Notes under the pieces: model-generated
The model's input: the letters and a program-made list of their open reading frames with translations, nothing else
The model's database searches: none
What the model was told of the DNA's origin: nothing
Source: an uncultured Bacteroides sp.
GTDB lineage: Bacteria; Bacteroidota; Bacteroidia; Bacteroidales; Bacteroidaceae
Assembly (NCBI RefSeq): GCF_910578895.1
Contig: NZ_CAJTSC010000043.1
Coordinates: forward strand, 13,666 to 24,688
Direction of reading: 5' to 3'
DNA: 11,023 bases
Part shown: in pieces, positions 1-7,817 of the stretch
Layout: each line of letters opens with the position of its first letter
Position numbering within the stretch: the first letter of the stretch is position 1
Position numbers and translations under genes: made by a program

Positions 1-21
1 GTTTATATTCTCAATAATCTT

Positions 22-70
22 AGAGAGTGTTCAAATTTTCTTCAAAAAGTTTTTTCTTCAGTTTCTTCCT
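22..70. repeat. degenerate half copy of the palindromic element
   Basis: Positions 22-49 match the left end of copy A (3675-3702) at 25 of 28 bases, including an exact AAATTTTCTTCAAAAAG run, and weaker pyrimidine-rich similarity goes on to about 70. The rest of the element is missing, as the atpB stop codon comes at 78-80. It lies between atpB and the expected atpE, so it would be transcribed within the operon. Confidence 0.55.
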
Positions 71-77
71 AAGTTTC

Positions 78-1187
78 TTATCCTACCGCCTTTTTCCCTT
101 CGGCTTTCTTTGTGTGCTCCTCTTGCGCCAAACCGATAAACACCGCCGACAACATAGTAAACACATACGCTTGGATAAAAGCGACCAACAATTCCAATCC
201 GTTCATAAAGACATTGAACAACACCGAAGCTACTGTCAACGTTCCGTTCAAAACCGGTCCCATGCTTGCCGATATGAATATCAGGCAAGTAAGCACCAAC
301 ATTGCCATGTGTCCTGCCAGCATATTGGCAAAAAGACGGATCATCAAGGCAAACGGTTTCGTAAAGATTCCGAAAAGTTCTATAAAGGGCATCATGGGTA
401 CAGGCACTTTCAACCACCAAGGCACATCCGGCCAGAAAATGTCTTTCCAATATGTTTTAGTTCCGAAAATATTGACGGCAAAGAATGTACAAACAGCCAA
501 AACCATCGTAACGGCAATGTTTCCGGTGACATTTGCCCCACCCGGGAATATCGGTATCAACCCCATGAGGTTATTGATGAAAATAAAGAAGAATGCCGTG
601 AGCAGGTAAGGGGCAAACTTACGGTATTTCGGTCCTACACAACTCTTTATAATGTCATCATTCACCATCATTATAAACATTTCCATAAATCCGATGAAAC
701 CGCCCGGCGCCGCACTGCCTTGAGGATGCTTGCGATACCATCGGGCTACGCTCAGGACAATGACAAGTAATAACAGGCTATTGATAAGCAATGCCAAAAC
801 AACCTTCGTAATAGATATATCCCACGGACGTATCTCATTACCGGCTACGTCATGCTCTACCAGTTTGCCTTCGTATTTGCTGCCTTCCGGAGCAATGGAG
901 AAGCCTTCATAACTTCCGCCGTTCTCTTCCAAGCGGGAAGAGAGGAAAACGTGCCATCCTGTTGTTCTGCTATATACGATAACGGGCAGTGGGATGATGA
1001 CTTGTGTTTCTCCAAAAGCAGTAATGTGCCATTCATACGAATCGCCGATATGTCCGAACACGATTTCCTTTACGTTCACCGTATTCTTCTCTTGCGCTGC
1101 GGGAATACTGTCTGCCTGCACGGTGGCAGGCAGCAATAATCCACACATCAGCAACACTCCGGTCAATATGTTATGCAGTCGTTTCAT
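78..1187 (-). CDS. atpB: F1Fo ATP synthase subunit a, with exported N-terminal extension
   Basis: Subunit a forms the two half-channels that carry ions to and from the c-ring of the membrane Fo sector. The 369-residue protein has a signal peptide (about residues 1-25, MKRLHNILTG then a hydrophobic core ending near ATVQA) and a soluble region to about 123. Membrane helices follow from about 126 to 355. The hallmark motif MIRLFANMLAGH is at 282-293; R284 matches the essential Arg210 of E. coli, and N288 matches Asn214. H293 stands where E. coli has Glu219 and E332 where it has His245, a reciprocal swap; Q339 matches Gln252. E. coli subunit a is about 270 residues, so roughly 100 residues are extra at the N-terminus, as is usual in Bacteroidetes. 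The ATG overlaps the end of the upstream membrane-protein gene by 17 bp, suggesting translational coupling. The tail is Lys-rich. Family identity is certain; the swap is read by hand alignment. Confidence 0.97.
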   Translation of the reverse strand: MKRLHNILTGVLLMCGLLLPATVQADSIPAAQEKNTVNVKEIVFGHIGDSYEWHITAFGETQVIIPLPVIVYSRTTGWHVFLSSRLEENGGSYEGFSIAPEGSKYEGKLVEHDVAGNEIRPWDISITKVVLALLINSLLLLVIVLSVARWYRKHPQGSAAPGGFIGFMEMFIMMVNDDIIKSCVGPKYRKFAPYLLTAFFFIFINNLMGLIPIFPGGANVTGNIAVTMVLAVCTFFAVNIFGTKTYWKDIFWPDVPWWLKVPVPMMPFIELFGIFTKPFALMIRLFANMLAGHMAMLVLTCLIFISASMGPVLNGTLTVASVLFNVFMNGLELLVAFIQAYVFTMLSAVFIGLAQEEHTKKAEGKKAVG

Positions 1188-1596
1188 TTTCTTGTTTTAT
1201 TTTCTTTTCCAACTTCCGGTTAGCTTCAAAAGTGAAGAAAAACCAAGAGTCATAAATCAAATATATCAGATAGTTCGCGATAAACGTCAGTAAGAATCCT
1301 TTCGCTTCCTCACGCACCGCAACACAATATACCAGCATCACAATGATAGAAGCAAGCATTCGCATGACACGTATCAGCAGGTATATCTGCAACATCCGTC
1401 CCGGCATCCGGTGGCGGCAACTTTCGGTCATGTTTATCATAAACACGCCGAAAACAAAGAAGAAGGCAGGTATCAGCGGATAACCGCCGAAATAGTGATG
1501 CGGGAATACCGAATAATAACCCCAACCGCCTATACCGCCTACCAGTATCGTCAAGAGCGTCACCTGCCACAAATAATTTCGTTTTGTAAAACTCAC
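1171..1596 (-). CDS. small four-helix membrane protein in the AtpI position of the ATP synthase operon
   Basis: A 141-residue integral membrane protein with four predicted helices at about 8-30, 40-58, 69-93 and 100-121, and a charged, Lys/Glu-rich C-terminus. It lies between atpC (36-bp gap) and atpB (17-bp overlap), so it is surely co-transcribed with the ATPase. In many bacteria a small membrane protein, AtpI, occupies a matching place and helps assemble the c-ring or supply Mg2+. I see no sequence signature that proves homology, so AtpI-like function is inferred from position and topology only. The start codon is GTG (1594-1596); an in-frame TAA lies four codons upstream, so no earlier start is possible, and the next ATG (residue 52) would remove the first helix. 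There is no clear Shine-Dalgarno sequence before the GTG. Arg and Lys between helices 2 and 3 (ESCRHRMPGRM) suggest a cytoplasmic loop. Confidence 0.85.
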   Translation of the reverse strand: MSFTKRNYLWQVTLLTILVGGIGGWGYYSVFPHHYFGGYPLIPAFFFVFGVFMINMTESCRHRMPGRMLQIYLLIRVMRMLASIIVMLVYCVAVREEAKGFLLTFIANYLIYLIYDSWFFFTFEANRKLEKKIKQENETTA

Positions 1597-1632
1597 GTCA
1601 ATTCTATATTAAGGTTCGAAATTCAAAAAGAG

Positions 1633-1878
1633 TCAGTCTACACAAACCGAAACTTTGTTGCCGTTCATCTCTGCAAAACCGCCATGAATATCCTGCACAT
1701 GCTCCTCTCCGTCTTTTGTTACATAAGCCAGTTTACCTGCTTGCAGCGATGACACAATCGGTGCGTGTTGCGGCAGAATAGTAAACGAGCCGAGCGTACC
1801 CGGCAATGTGACACTGCCTACTTCGCCATTGAAGATTACCTTGTCCGGTGACACGATATCCAAATGCAATTCTTTCAT
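1633..1878 (-). CDS. atpC: F1Fo ATP synthase epsilon subunit, short form
   Basis: Epsilon is part of the central stalk of F1, joining gamma to the c-ring. The 81-residue product is essentially only the N-terminal beta-sandwich domain: LDIVSPDKVIFNGEVGSVTLPG at the start, split by the typical loop, then GSFTILPQHAPIVSSL and the closing strands GGFAEMNGNKVSVCV. E. coli epsilon is about 139 residues and has a C-terminal two-helix domain that can insert into F1 and block ATP hydrolysis. That domain is absent here, and the stop follows directly after the last strand, so this is not an obvious frameshift. Short epsilons are known in Bacteroidetes. The gene starts 32 bp after atpD and belongs to the same operon. 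ATG at 1876-1878. Confidence 0.95.
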   Translation of the reverse strand: MKELHLDIVSPDKVIFNGEVGSVTLPGTLGSFTILPQHAPIVSSLQAGKLAYVTKDGEEHVQDIHGGFAEMNGNKVSVCVD

Positions 1879-1910
1879 TTTTTCAGTCTATTGATATTTC
1901 AATATTCAAG

Positions 1911-3431
1911 TTACCTCTTTGCCTGTTCCAGCAATTTCTTACCTTTCTCTATCGCTTCCTCAATAGTTCCGACATTCAAGAATGCCGGTTCGGGCAGATA
2001 ATCTACTTCACCATCCAGAATCATCTTAAAACCCTTGATGGTGTCTTCGATGGAAACCATCGTACCGGGAACTCCCGTAAACTGTTCCGCCACAGCAAAA
2101 GGCTGGGACAAGAAACGTTGTACGCGGCGCGCACGATTTACCAATGTACGGTCGGCATCCGAAAGCTCTTCCATACCGAGAATGGAAATTATATCCTGCA
2201 ATTCTTTATTACGTTGAAGAATTTGCTTTACACGTTGTGCCACTTCATAATGTTCTCTGCCTACAATGTGCGGGTCAAGGATACGCGAGGTGGATTCCAA
2301 CGGATCAACAGCCGGATAAATCCCAAGTTCCGTAATCTTACGGCTCAATACGGTTGTCGCATCCAGATGCGTGAAGGTAGTGGCGGGTGCGGGGTCGGTC
2401 AAGTCGTCCGCCGGAACATACACTGCCTGTACGGAAGTAATGGAGCCGTTACGCGTAGAAGTGATCCGTTCTTGCATGGCGCCCATTTCCGTTGCAAGTG
2501 TCGGTTGGTAACCTACAGCCGAAGGCATACGCCCCAACAATGCGGAAACTTCAGAACCCGCCTGGGTAAAACGGAATATATTATCGATAAAGAACAATAT
2601 ATCGCGCGGTCCATCCGACTCGGACCCCATATCGCGGAAAGACTCGGCAACTGTCAAACCTGACAAAGCAACAGACTGGCGCGCACCCGGCGGCTCGTTC
2701 ATCTGGCCGAATATCAAAGATACCTGCGATTTAGCCACTTCATCATAATCAACTTTGGAAAGGTCCCAATGCCCTTCCTCCATTCCTTTCTTGAATTCCT
2801 CGCCATAACGGATTACGCCGGATTCAATCATCTCTCTCAGCAGGTCATTGCCTTCACGCGTACGCTCTCCCACTCCGGCAAACACCGAAAAGCCATTCTG
2901 CTTCTTGGCGATATTATTGATTAATTCCTGAATAAGTACGGTCTTACCTACTCCGGCACCGCCAAACAATCCGATCTTGCCGCCCTTACTATACGGTTCC
3001 AGCAAGTCTATGACCTTGATACCCGTATAAAGTACTTCTTGTACGGTAGTCAAATCTTCAAATTTTGGGGGTTCGCGGTGAATAGGATAAGCACCGGTGC
3101 GATCCAACTCTTTCATTCCGTCAATAGAATCTCCTACAACGTTCATCAAACGGCCTTTAATCTGCTCTCCTATAGGCATAGTAATCGGTCCGCCCAACGG
3201 GTATACCTTCATACCCCTCTGCAAACCGTCCGTACTATCCATAGCTACGGTTCTCACAGTATTCTCGCCAATGTGCTGTTGTACTTCCACAATCAGTCTT
3301 TTACCGTGACTTTTCTTTATTTCCAGTGCATCGTGAATACTTGGCAGCATCAGTTCTGCCTCTGTACCTTCAAAATAAACGTCTACAACAGGTCCGATAA
3401 CCTGAGAGATATGTCCAACAATCTGTGACAT
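1911..3431 (-). CDS. atpD: F1Fo ATP synthase beta subunit
   Basis: The catalytic subunit of F1, which makes or hydrolyses ATP at three sites in the alpha3-beta3 ring on the cytoplasmic face. The product has 506 residues. Visible motifs are the P-loop GGAGVGKT (157-164), the catalytic glutamate in GVGERTREGND (E189), the Walker B strand ILFFIDN (D283), ALSGLTVAES (255-264), the adenine-contacting tyrosine in ITSVQAVYVPADD (Y338), and a DELSEED-like lever MEELSDAD (420-427). The protein is about 45 residues longer than the E. coli subunit, partly through an insert at about 208-235 before the conserved FGQMNEPPGAR segment. I chose the ATG at 3429-3431 rather than a TTG two codons upstream because AAAAGGA lies six bases before the ATG. 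It is the first gene of the operon and is followed by atpC. Leading with beta and epsilon, separate from alpha, is typical of Bacteroidetes. Confidence 0.98.
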   Translation of the reverse strand: MSQIVGHISQVIGPVVDVYFEGTEAELMLPSIHDALEIKKSHGKRLIVEVQQHIGENTVRTVAMDSTDGLQRGMKVYPLGGPITMPIGEQIKGRLMNVVGDSIDGMKELDRTGAYPIHREPPKFEDLTTVQEVLYTGIKVIDLLEPYSKGGKIGLFGGAGVGKTVLIQELINNIAKKQNGFSVFAGVGERTREGNDLLREMIESGVIRYGEEFKKGMEEGHWDLSKVDYDEVAKSQVSLIFGQMNEPPGARQSVALSGLTVAESFRDMGSESDGPRDILFFIDNIFRFTQAGSEVSALLGRMPSAVGYQPTLATEMGAMQERITSTRNGSITSVQAVYVPADDLTDPAPATTFTHLDATTVLSRKITELGIYPAVDPLESTSRILDPHIVGREHYEVAQRVKQILQRNKELQDIISILGMEELSDADRTLVNRARRVQRFLSQPFAVAEQFTGVPGTMVSIEDTIKGFKMILDGEVDYLPEPAFLNVGTIEEAIEKGKKLLEQAKR

Positions 3432-3501
3432 AAGCAATCCTTTTATATTCTGTTTTATCTTACTTACTCTATTAACACTTGCGGCAGGCTGTTTGTTCAG
3501 T

Positions 3502-3535
3502 CAAAAATAGTTACACAAACAACTTTGCAAAGGTA
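3502..3535 (-). promoter_or_regulatory. probable promoter of the atp operon (two candidate -7 boxes)
   Basis: Read on the minus strand, 3535-3528 is TACCTTTG and 3509-3502 is TATTTTTG. Both match the Bacteroides sigma-ABfr -7 consensus TAnnTTTG. The TTTG inside the first box (3531-3528) lies 18 bases before the second box and could serve as its -33 element. Either box would give an atpD leader of roughly 60-90 nt. The assignment is by consensus only, and the -33 match for the distal box is poor. Confidence 0.4.
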
Positions 3536-3674
3536 TAAACAAACACTGTCTAATTGTTCCCATAAAAAGCGTTTTTTATCTAAATTACACGATTTTGAAT
3601 GATAAATACTACAATAAGAACAATTTATTCCATACAAAACAACATCAGTTAACAATTAGTAATGCACCTAATTT

Positions 3675-3847
3675 AGAGCCTGTTTAAATTTTCTTCAAAA
3701 AGTCTTCTTCAGCTTCTTTTGACTTTCTTTCCGGTCTGTTTTCCTCTTTTTATTCGTCACATAGCCCGCTATGCTCCTCATAAAAATTGAAAAACATCCT
3801 CGAAAAGAACTATCAAAATAATGCTGAACAAAATTTAAACAAGCTCT
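3675..3847. repeat. palindromic MITE-like element, copy A
   Basis: A 173-bp element with terminal inverted repeats: the left end reads AGAGCCTGTTTAAATTTT and the right end, read on the other strand, AGAGCTTGTTTAAATTTT. The arms remain complementary inward, with TTTTTAT (about 3745-3751) facing ATAAAAA (about 3780-3786). The centre is the small hairpin CATAGC-CC-GCTATG (3760-3773). Positions 3727-3786 match 10569-10628 at 59 of 60 bases. There is no transposase gene inside, so it looks like a non-autonomous mobile element or a dispersed palindromic repeat. It fills most of the gap between the GH89 stop and the atpD promoter, and its long hairpin may also end GH89 transcription. The right end touches the GH89 stop codon. 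Confidence 0.8.
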
Positions 3848-6156
3848 TAATCTTCTCCAAAATTCTCGAACGCTTTGCCATCTTTAATAGCATCGGCTGC
3901 CATCTCTTTGGAATAGTAAAACTTCGAAAGTGCCGCATATTTCTTAAAAAGCTTTGTCGCCATCTCAATTTCATCACCTTGCGTGATAGGCGTACGCGCC
4001 TTATTATAAGTAGAGACAAAATTCATTTCCCAGTCTGCCATCCTGTTGTACACAGCATTGGCACGGAAAGCCTCGCGCCCATAAACCAACGGCAGCCCTT
4101 CTTCCACATACGCTTCACCACGGTCCAAATATCCGAGCATTTCGTCATAGAACATTTTCCAACGTTTCAGATAGAAGTTCTCAATCAGTCCGCTCCACTC
4201 GCGCCAGGAGTAGTCGAAGATACGCGGATCGCCATCTCCTCCCCAAATAGTGACAAGTGCCGTGGCGTCTTTCTCCAGCAAGTTCTTTTCTTCTTCCGTT
4301 GTTCCCCAACTGCGGGCATCGGTCAGCCATTTGTCGAAATTGAATTCCTCGCGGGTACGGAGCAACTCGTCCGTATCGTGCAGAAGTTCGAGGAAACGGT
4401 TGCTATGCAACAAAAAGTCCTCACGGTCTTTTTTACGGAAAGCATCGGCGGCGCGCTTATGGATTGCCTGCCCCAGGTTCGTCATAATCTGACGTTGCAA
4501 GTCCACCAAATCAAAACGGTAAGGCTTGGAATCCTTGAACTTATCCGCCTCCTCCAACAAAAGTTTCTGCGCCTTCCAAAGCAATAATGGGGAATAAGGA
4601 ATACCCAACCCCTTGTTCGGACCCGATTTCTTGACATCCAATGCCGGACGTGCCGCAATAATAGAACTACGTTCGGTGCCGTTTGTCCCCTTTTTATAAG
4701 GACCTTCAAGGAGATACAGCCAAGCCTGATGCGCTTTGGAAGACGATGCGCCATAACGCCGTTCGGCATATCCATTCAGCCATTGGTTCAGGTCTACAGC
4801 TCCGGAATGGAGCGGCATTTCGAATGTCAGTTCATAAAATACCGGATTCTGGACGATGGACTCCATAAACAATCCCGATCCGCATACATTGTTCCACTTC
4901 TCGTGCGCAGTGGAATATTGGTTAGAAGCAATCAAGGGCAAATCACCGTGCATATTGATACGCCCGCCGAAGTTGTGCAGATTGCCAGCCACTACCGGAT
5001 ATCCCCAACATGGGTCATCTTTGGCGCAACGTCCGCCATTCAGGTCAAGGATAAGCAGGTCCGACTTCGGGACGGCTTTCACAATCGGTTCACGCAAGCT
5101 CCACGACTGCATTGCCCACAAAGCATCCGGGTCGAACGTTTTAAACAGTTTATGAATTGCCTTACCCACTGCATCCAGGTATTCGGGAGTATCTACAGGC
5201 GGTTTTCCTTCATGGAACGGATCGGCGGCATATACGCCGTGCGCACCGAACAGTTTCTTCTCCTCTTCCAGGAAATCACGTCCGAAGGATTCGAACAACG
5301 GGTCTGTCGGGTCCAGTTGTGCCGCTCCCTGAAAACCGCACCATCCTCCACGCTTGCTAATCTTCGCTTTCGGGAATTTCTGTCTCATTTCACGGGGAAC
5401 ATACCCGGAAAAACCCTGCTGAATAGGTTGCATACCCAATTCCAACTGGCGGTTGATGACTTTCTTGCCCAATTCCACATGCGATTCTATCCATGACAAT
5501 GGCAGCGGACCACCATAACTTTGAATGTTCTGCATCCATTGCCAGGCAAAATGCGCAGGACCCGTCAGGCAAGCCCGTGCCTCTTGGTCGGTAAAACCAT
5601 ATTTTAATAATGTATTATACCATACGGCTTCCAGCCCGATGACCGAAAGGGGCATATTGATGGAGTTCATCGCCATGTAGTCCAACTCACGTTCCCAACG
5701 TTTCCAGTCCCACCAGGGAGCGGTATAGCTGATTGTACAGTAGTTCATGTAAACCCTGTACTTTCCGTTAATCACGTGCCTTCCCTTTTGCGGACCGACG
5801 GGAGCAGGAAGTGTTTCCGGCAGTTTCAATTGGTCTCCAAACCAAGACACATGCGCTCCGCAAGTATATTTTAAATATTGATTATACGCGGTAGCCAAGG
5901 AAACGGGATTATTTCCACGCAAAACGATTTTTCCCTTTTTCCCGTCAATTTCATACACATCCTGCCCATCTGTTCCGGCAGGAATCTGTTTCAACACAAA
6001 CTGTTTACTATAGCCGGGGGTGACCCGCTCTATCAAATCATAAACAGCCTGCACACCGGTATTCTCCTTCTTGAACGCCGTGCTCAGGACAAAGAATCCG
6101 ACAATAAATAAATAGCGGCAAAACAACAGTGCCGCACTGTTCTTGGTAGTTCTCAT
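3847..6156 (-). CDS. alpha-N-acetylglucosaminidase, glycoside hydrolase family 89
   Basis: An exported 769-residue exo-enzyme of the NAGLU family, which removes terminal alpha-linked GlcNAc, as from heparan sulfate fragments or alpha-GlcNAc-capped mucin glycans. The N-terminus (MRTTKNSAALLFCRYLF then a hydrophobic stretch ending LSTA) is a signal peptide without a lipobox, so the periplasm is likely. The small NAGLU N-terminal domain spans about 32-115, the TIM-barrel about 130-465, and the helical C-terminal domain about 470-765. The barrel carries MNYCTISYTAPWWDWKRWERE, close to the human enzyme. The acid/base glutamate is in AADPFHEGKPP (E316) and the nucleophile in GSGLFMES (E432); both are kept, so the enzyme should be active. 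I chose the ATG at 6154-6156 because the possible upstream extension to 6231 would put 25 polar residues before the signal peptide. It is divergent from the GH88 gene. The stop codon overlaps the end of repeat copy A. Confidence 0.95.
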   Translation of the reverse strand: MRTTKNSAALLFCRYLFIVGFFVLSTAFKKENTGVQAVYDLIERVTPGYSKQFVLKQIPAGTDGQDVYEIDGKKGKIVLRGNNPVSLATAYNQYLKYTCGAHVSWFGDQLKLPETLPAPVGPQKGRHVINGKYRVYMNYCTISYTAPWWDWKRWERELDYMAMNSINMPLSVIGLEAVWYNTLLKYGFTDQEARACLTGPAHFAWQWMQNIQSYGGPLPLSWIESHVELGKKVINRQLELGMQPIQQGFSGYVPREMRQKFPKAKISKRGGWCGFQGAAQLDPTDPLFESFGRDFLEEEKKLFGAHGVYAADPFHEGKPPVDTPEYLDAVGKAIHKLFKTFDPDALWAMQSWSLREPIVKAVPKSDLLILDLNGGRCAKDDPCWGYPVVAGNLHNFGGRINMHGDLPLIASNQYSTAHEKWNNVCGSGLFMESIVQNPVFYELTFEMPLHSGAVDLNQWLNGYAERRYGASSSKAHQAWLYLLEGPYKKGTNGTERSSIIAARPALDVKKSGPNKGLGIPYSPLLLWKAQKLLLEEADKFKDSKPYRFDLVDLQRQIMTNLGQAIHKRAADAFRKKDREDFLLHSNRFLELLHDTDELLRTREEFNFDKWLTDARSWGTTEEEKNLLEKDATALVTIWGGDGDPRIFDYSWREWSGLIENFYLKRWKMFYDEMLGYLDRGEAYVEEGLPLVYGREAFRANAVYNRMADWEMNFVSTYNKARTPITQGDEIEMATKLFKKYAALSKFYYSKEMAADAIKDGKAFENFGED

Positions 6157-6269
6157 GGTTCTCTTTTTTTGAGGGCTAAGGTAAAAAGTATTCTCCCAAC
6201 GAACTTGTAATAATTGACCTAATTGTATCAATGTTGTCTTTTCCGCACTTACAAGAGACAGGTCATTTA

Positions 6270-6313
6270 TAATTTCTCGCCATCCATTTGTAAAATATGG
6301 TCATTTCTCGCCA
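6270..6313. promoter_or_regulatory. duplicated 13-bp motif, candidate operator in the divergent GH89/GH88 promoter region
   Basis: TaATTTCTCGCCA (6270-6282) and TcATTTCTCGCCA (6301-6313) are direct repeats agreeing at 12 of 13 bases with start-to-start spacing of 31 bp, close to three helical turns. GGTCATTT also occurs twice (6261-6268 and 6299-6306). Paired direct repeats in phase on one DNA face are typical binding sites for dimeric regulators such as the AraC-type output domains of hybrid two-component systems that control Bacteroides glycan loci. No regulator gene is in the window, so the binder is unknown. Confidence 0.45.
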
Positions 6314-6373
6314 AATGCCTGTTTTTTACAAACATTAGACCCATATTTATAACTCAAATTCATTAATATCCCG

Positions 6374-6381
6374 TAGCTTTG
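6374..6381 (+). promoter_or_regulatory. candidate -7 box for the GH88 gene
   Basis: TAGCTTTG fits the Bacteroides -7 consensus TAnnTTTG, 42 bases before the GH88 ATG and about 60 bases downstream of the duplicated motif. A clear -33 TTTG is not present at the usual distance, as might be expected for an activator-dependent promoter. I found no perfect -7 box on the minus strand for the GH89 gene in this 267-bp gap. Confidence 0.35.
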
Positions 6382-6423
6382 AGTACGGATTATAATTACC
6401 AATATCAAAATCGTCTATAACTC

Positions 6424-7689
6424 ATGAAACAAAAAAAACAATTATTGGCAGGTATCCTCCGGTTGAATTTGCTCATAGCCGTTATGAGTTCGTGTACGTC
6501 GCAACCAAAGGATATGACTGTAGAGAATAACATGATATTCGCACAACAGCAGTTGCAATTCGCCTTCGACGAAATAGAGTATGCCCGTACCAACGAATCG
6601 ACCGAGAGCCGTAAGAAACGGGAAGAGAAAGGCTGGGGCGAACTTGCCAATCCTCGTAACACCGAACCGGACGGCAGCTTGCATTTGGTCACTTCCCGAG
6701 ATTGGACCAGCGGCTTCTTTCCCGGAGAACTATGGTACATGTACGAATACACCCAAAACAGTTTCTGGAAGAAAAAGGCGCAAGTGCACACCAACATGCT
6801 GGAGCAGGAGAAAACCAATGGCGGCACGCACGACATGGGGTTCAAGATGTATTGCAGCTATGGCAACGGCTACCGGTTGACACAAGACGTGCGGTATAAA
6901 GAGATATTGTTGCAGTCGGCACACACCTTAGCCACCCGTTTCAAACCGCAAGCGGGAATTATCCGGTCGTGGGACCATAACAAAGACAAATGGCAATGTC
7001 CCGTCATCATTGATAATATGATGAACTTGGAGCTACTGTTTTGGGCTACCCGTGAAAGCGGCGACTCCACATTCTATAATATGGCAGTCACCCATGCCCG
7101 CACCACACTGAAAAACCATTTCCGCTCCGATAACAGCTGTTACCACGTGGTAGATTATGATACAATCACAGGGCAAGTGCTGAAAAAGAACACTCACCAG
7201 GGTTTCTCACACGAATCCGCATGGGCACGTGGACAGGCGTGGGCGCTCTACGGTTATACAATGTGTTATCGCGAAACGCATCTTCCGGAATTCCTCTCAC
7301 AGGCGAAAAAGGTGGAAGAGTATATTTTCACACACCCTAATATGCCGGAAGATGATATTCCTTATTGGGACTTTAACGCGCCCGATATTCCCCATGAGCC
7401 TCGTGACGTATCGGCGGCAACGATAATCGCCTCAGCACTCTACGAACTCAGTTTATATGTCCCCGAACGTGCGGAAAACTATAAAAAACGCGCAGATAAG
7501 ATCTTAGCGACATTGTCAGGACATTATCGGGCATCCTTGAAGAAAGACAACGGTTTCCTACTGCTGCACAGCACCGGCACCAAACCTAAAAACGTAGAAG
7601 TAGATGTTTCCATTGTCTATGCCGACTATTATTTCATTGAAGCCCTGCTAAGAAAAGACAAATTGGAAAAAACGGGCAACCTGTTTTAA
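6424..7689 (+). CDS. unsaturated glucuronyl hydrolase lipoprotein, glycoside hydrolase family 88
   Basis: GH88 enzymes cleave the 4,5-unsaturated uronic acid left at the non-reducing end of oligosaccharides by polysaccharide lyases, by hydrating the double bond. The 421-residue product begins with a lipoprotein signal: Lys-rich start, hydrophobic core, lipobox VMSSC with C24 as the lipidated cysteine. The rest is an (alpha/alpha)6 barrel. GGTHDMGFKM carries D137 and VIIDNMMNLELLFWA carries D197; these match the two essential aspartates of Bacillus UGL (Asp88 and Asp149), so activity is expected. Other family features are RDWTSGFFPGELWYMYE (92-108) and HESAWARGQAWALYGY (263-278). Length is close to other exported family members. 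There is no clear ribosome site before the ATG, as is common in Bacteroides. It is divergent from the GH89 gene, and the esterase gene follows after 128 bp on the same strand. The specific uronide substrate cannot be read from sequence. Confidence 0.94.
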   Translation: MKQKKQLLAGILRLNLLIAVMSSCTSQPKDMTVENNMIFAQQQLQFAFDEIEYARTNESTESRKKREEKGWGELANPRNTEPDGSLHLVTSRDWTSGFFPGELWYMYEYTQNSFWKKKAQVHTNMLEQEKTNGGTHDMGFKMYCSYGNGYRLTQDVRYKEILLQSAHTLATRFKPQAGIIRSWDHNKDKWQCPVIIDNMMNLELLFWATRESGDSTFYNMAVTHARTTLKNHFRSDNSCYHVVDYDTITGQVLKKNTHQGFSHESAWARGQAWALYGYTMCYRETHLPEFLSQAKKVEEYIFTHPNMPEDDIPYWDFNAPDIPHEPRDVSAATIIASALYELSLYVPERAENYKKRADKILATLSGHYRASLKKDNGFLLLHSTGTKPKNVEVDVSIVYADYYFIEALLRKDKLEKTGNLF

Positions 7690-7817
7690 GCATTGAGCAT
7701 TAACCCTGCCTGGCAGATTTATCTTATACCATCTGTCATCCAGAAGACCAATGATATATTTCAAACTTCAACACTTACTTAATAATAACAACTTTCACTT
7801 TTAATCGATAAACAAAA

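Noticed and set aside
27..770. 247-residue plus-strand open frame
   Set aside because: Antisense to atpB, which has clear ATPase motifs; the product is low in recognisable structure and rich in His, Gln and Arg.
1848..2663. 271-residue plus-strand open frame
   Set aside because: Lies opposite atpD in a conserved coding region and shows no domain features.
3432..3437. TTG start two codons before the atpD ATG
   Set aside because: The ATG at 3429-3431 is well spaced from AAAAGGA and starts the conserved MSQIVGHISQVIGPVVDV sequence.
3787..4587. 266-residue plus-strand open frame starting in repeat copy A
   Set aside because: Antisense to the GH89 coding sequence; no recognisable motif and it begins inside the repeat.
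4729..5496. 255-residue plus-strand open frame
   Set aside because: Shadow of the GH89 barrel-coding region.
6157..6231. 25-residue N-terminal extension of the GH89 protein
   Set aside because: It would place polar residues ahead of an otherwise good signal peptide that starts with the ATG at 6154-6156.
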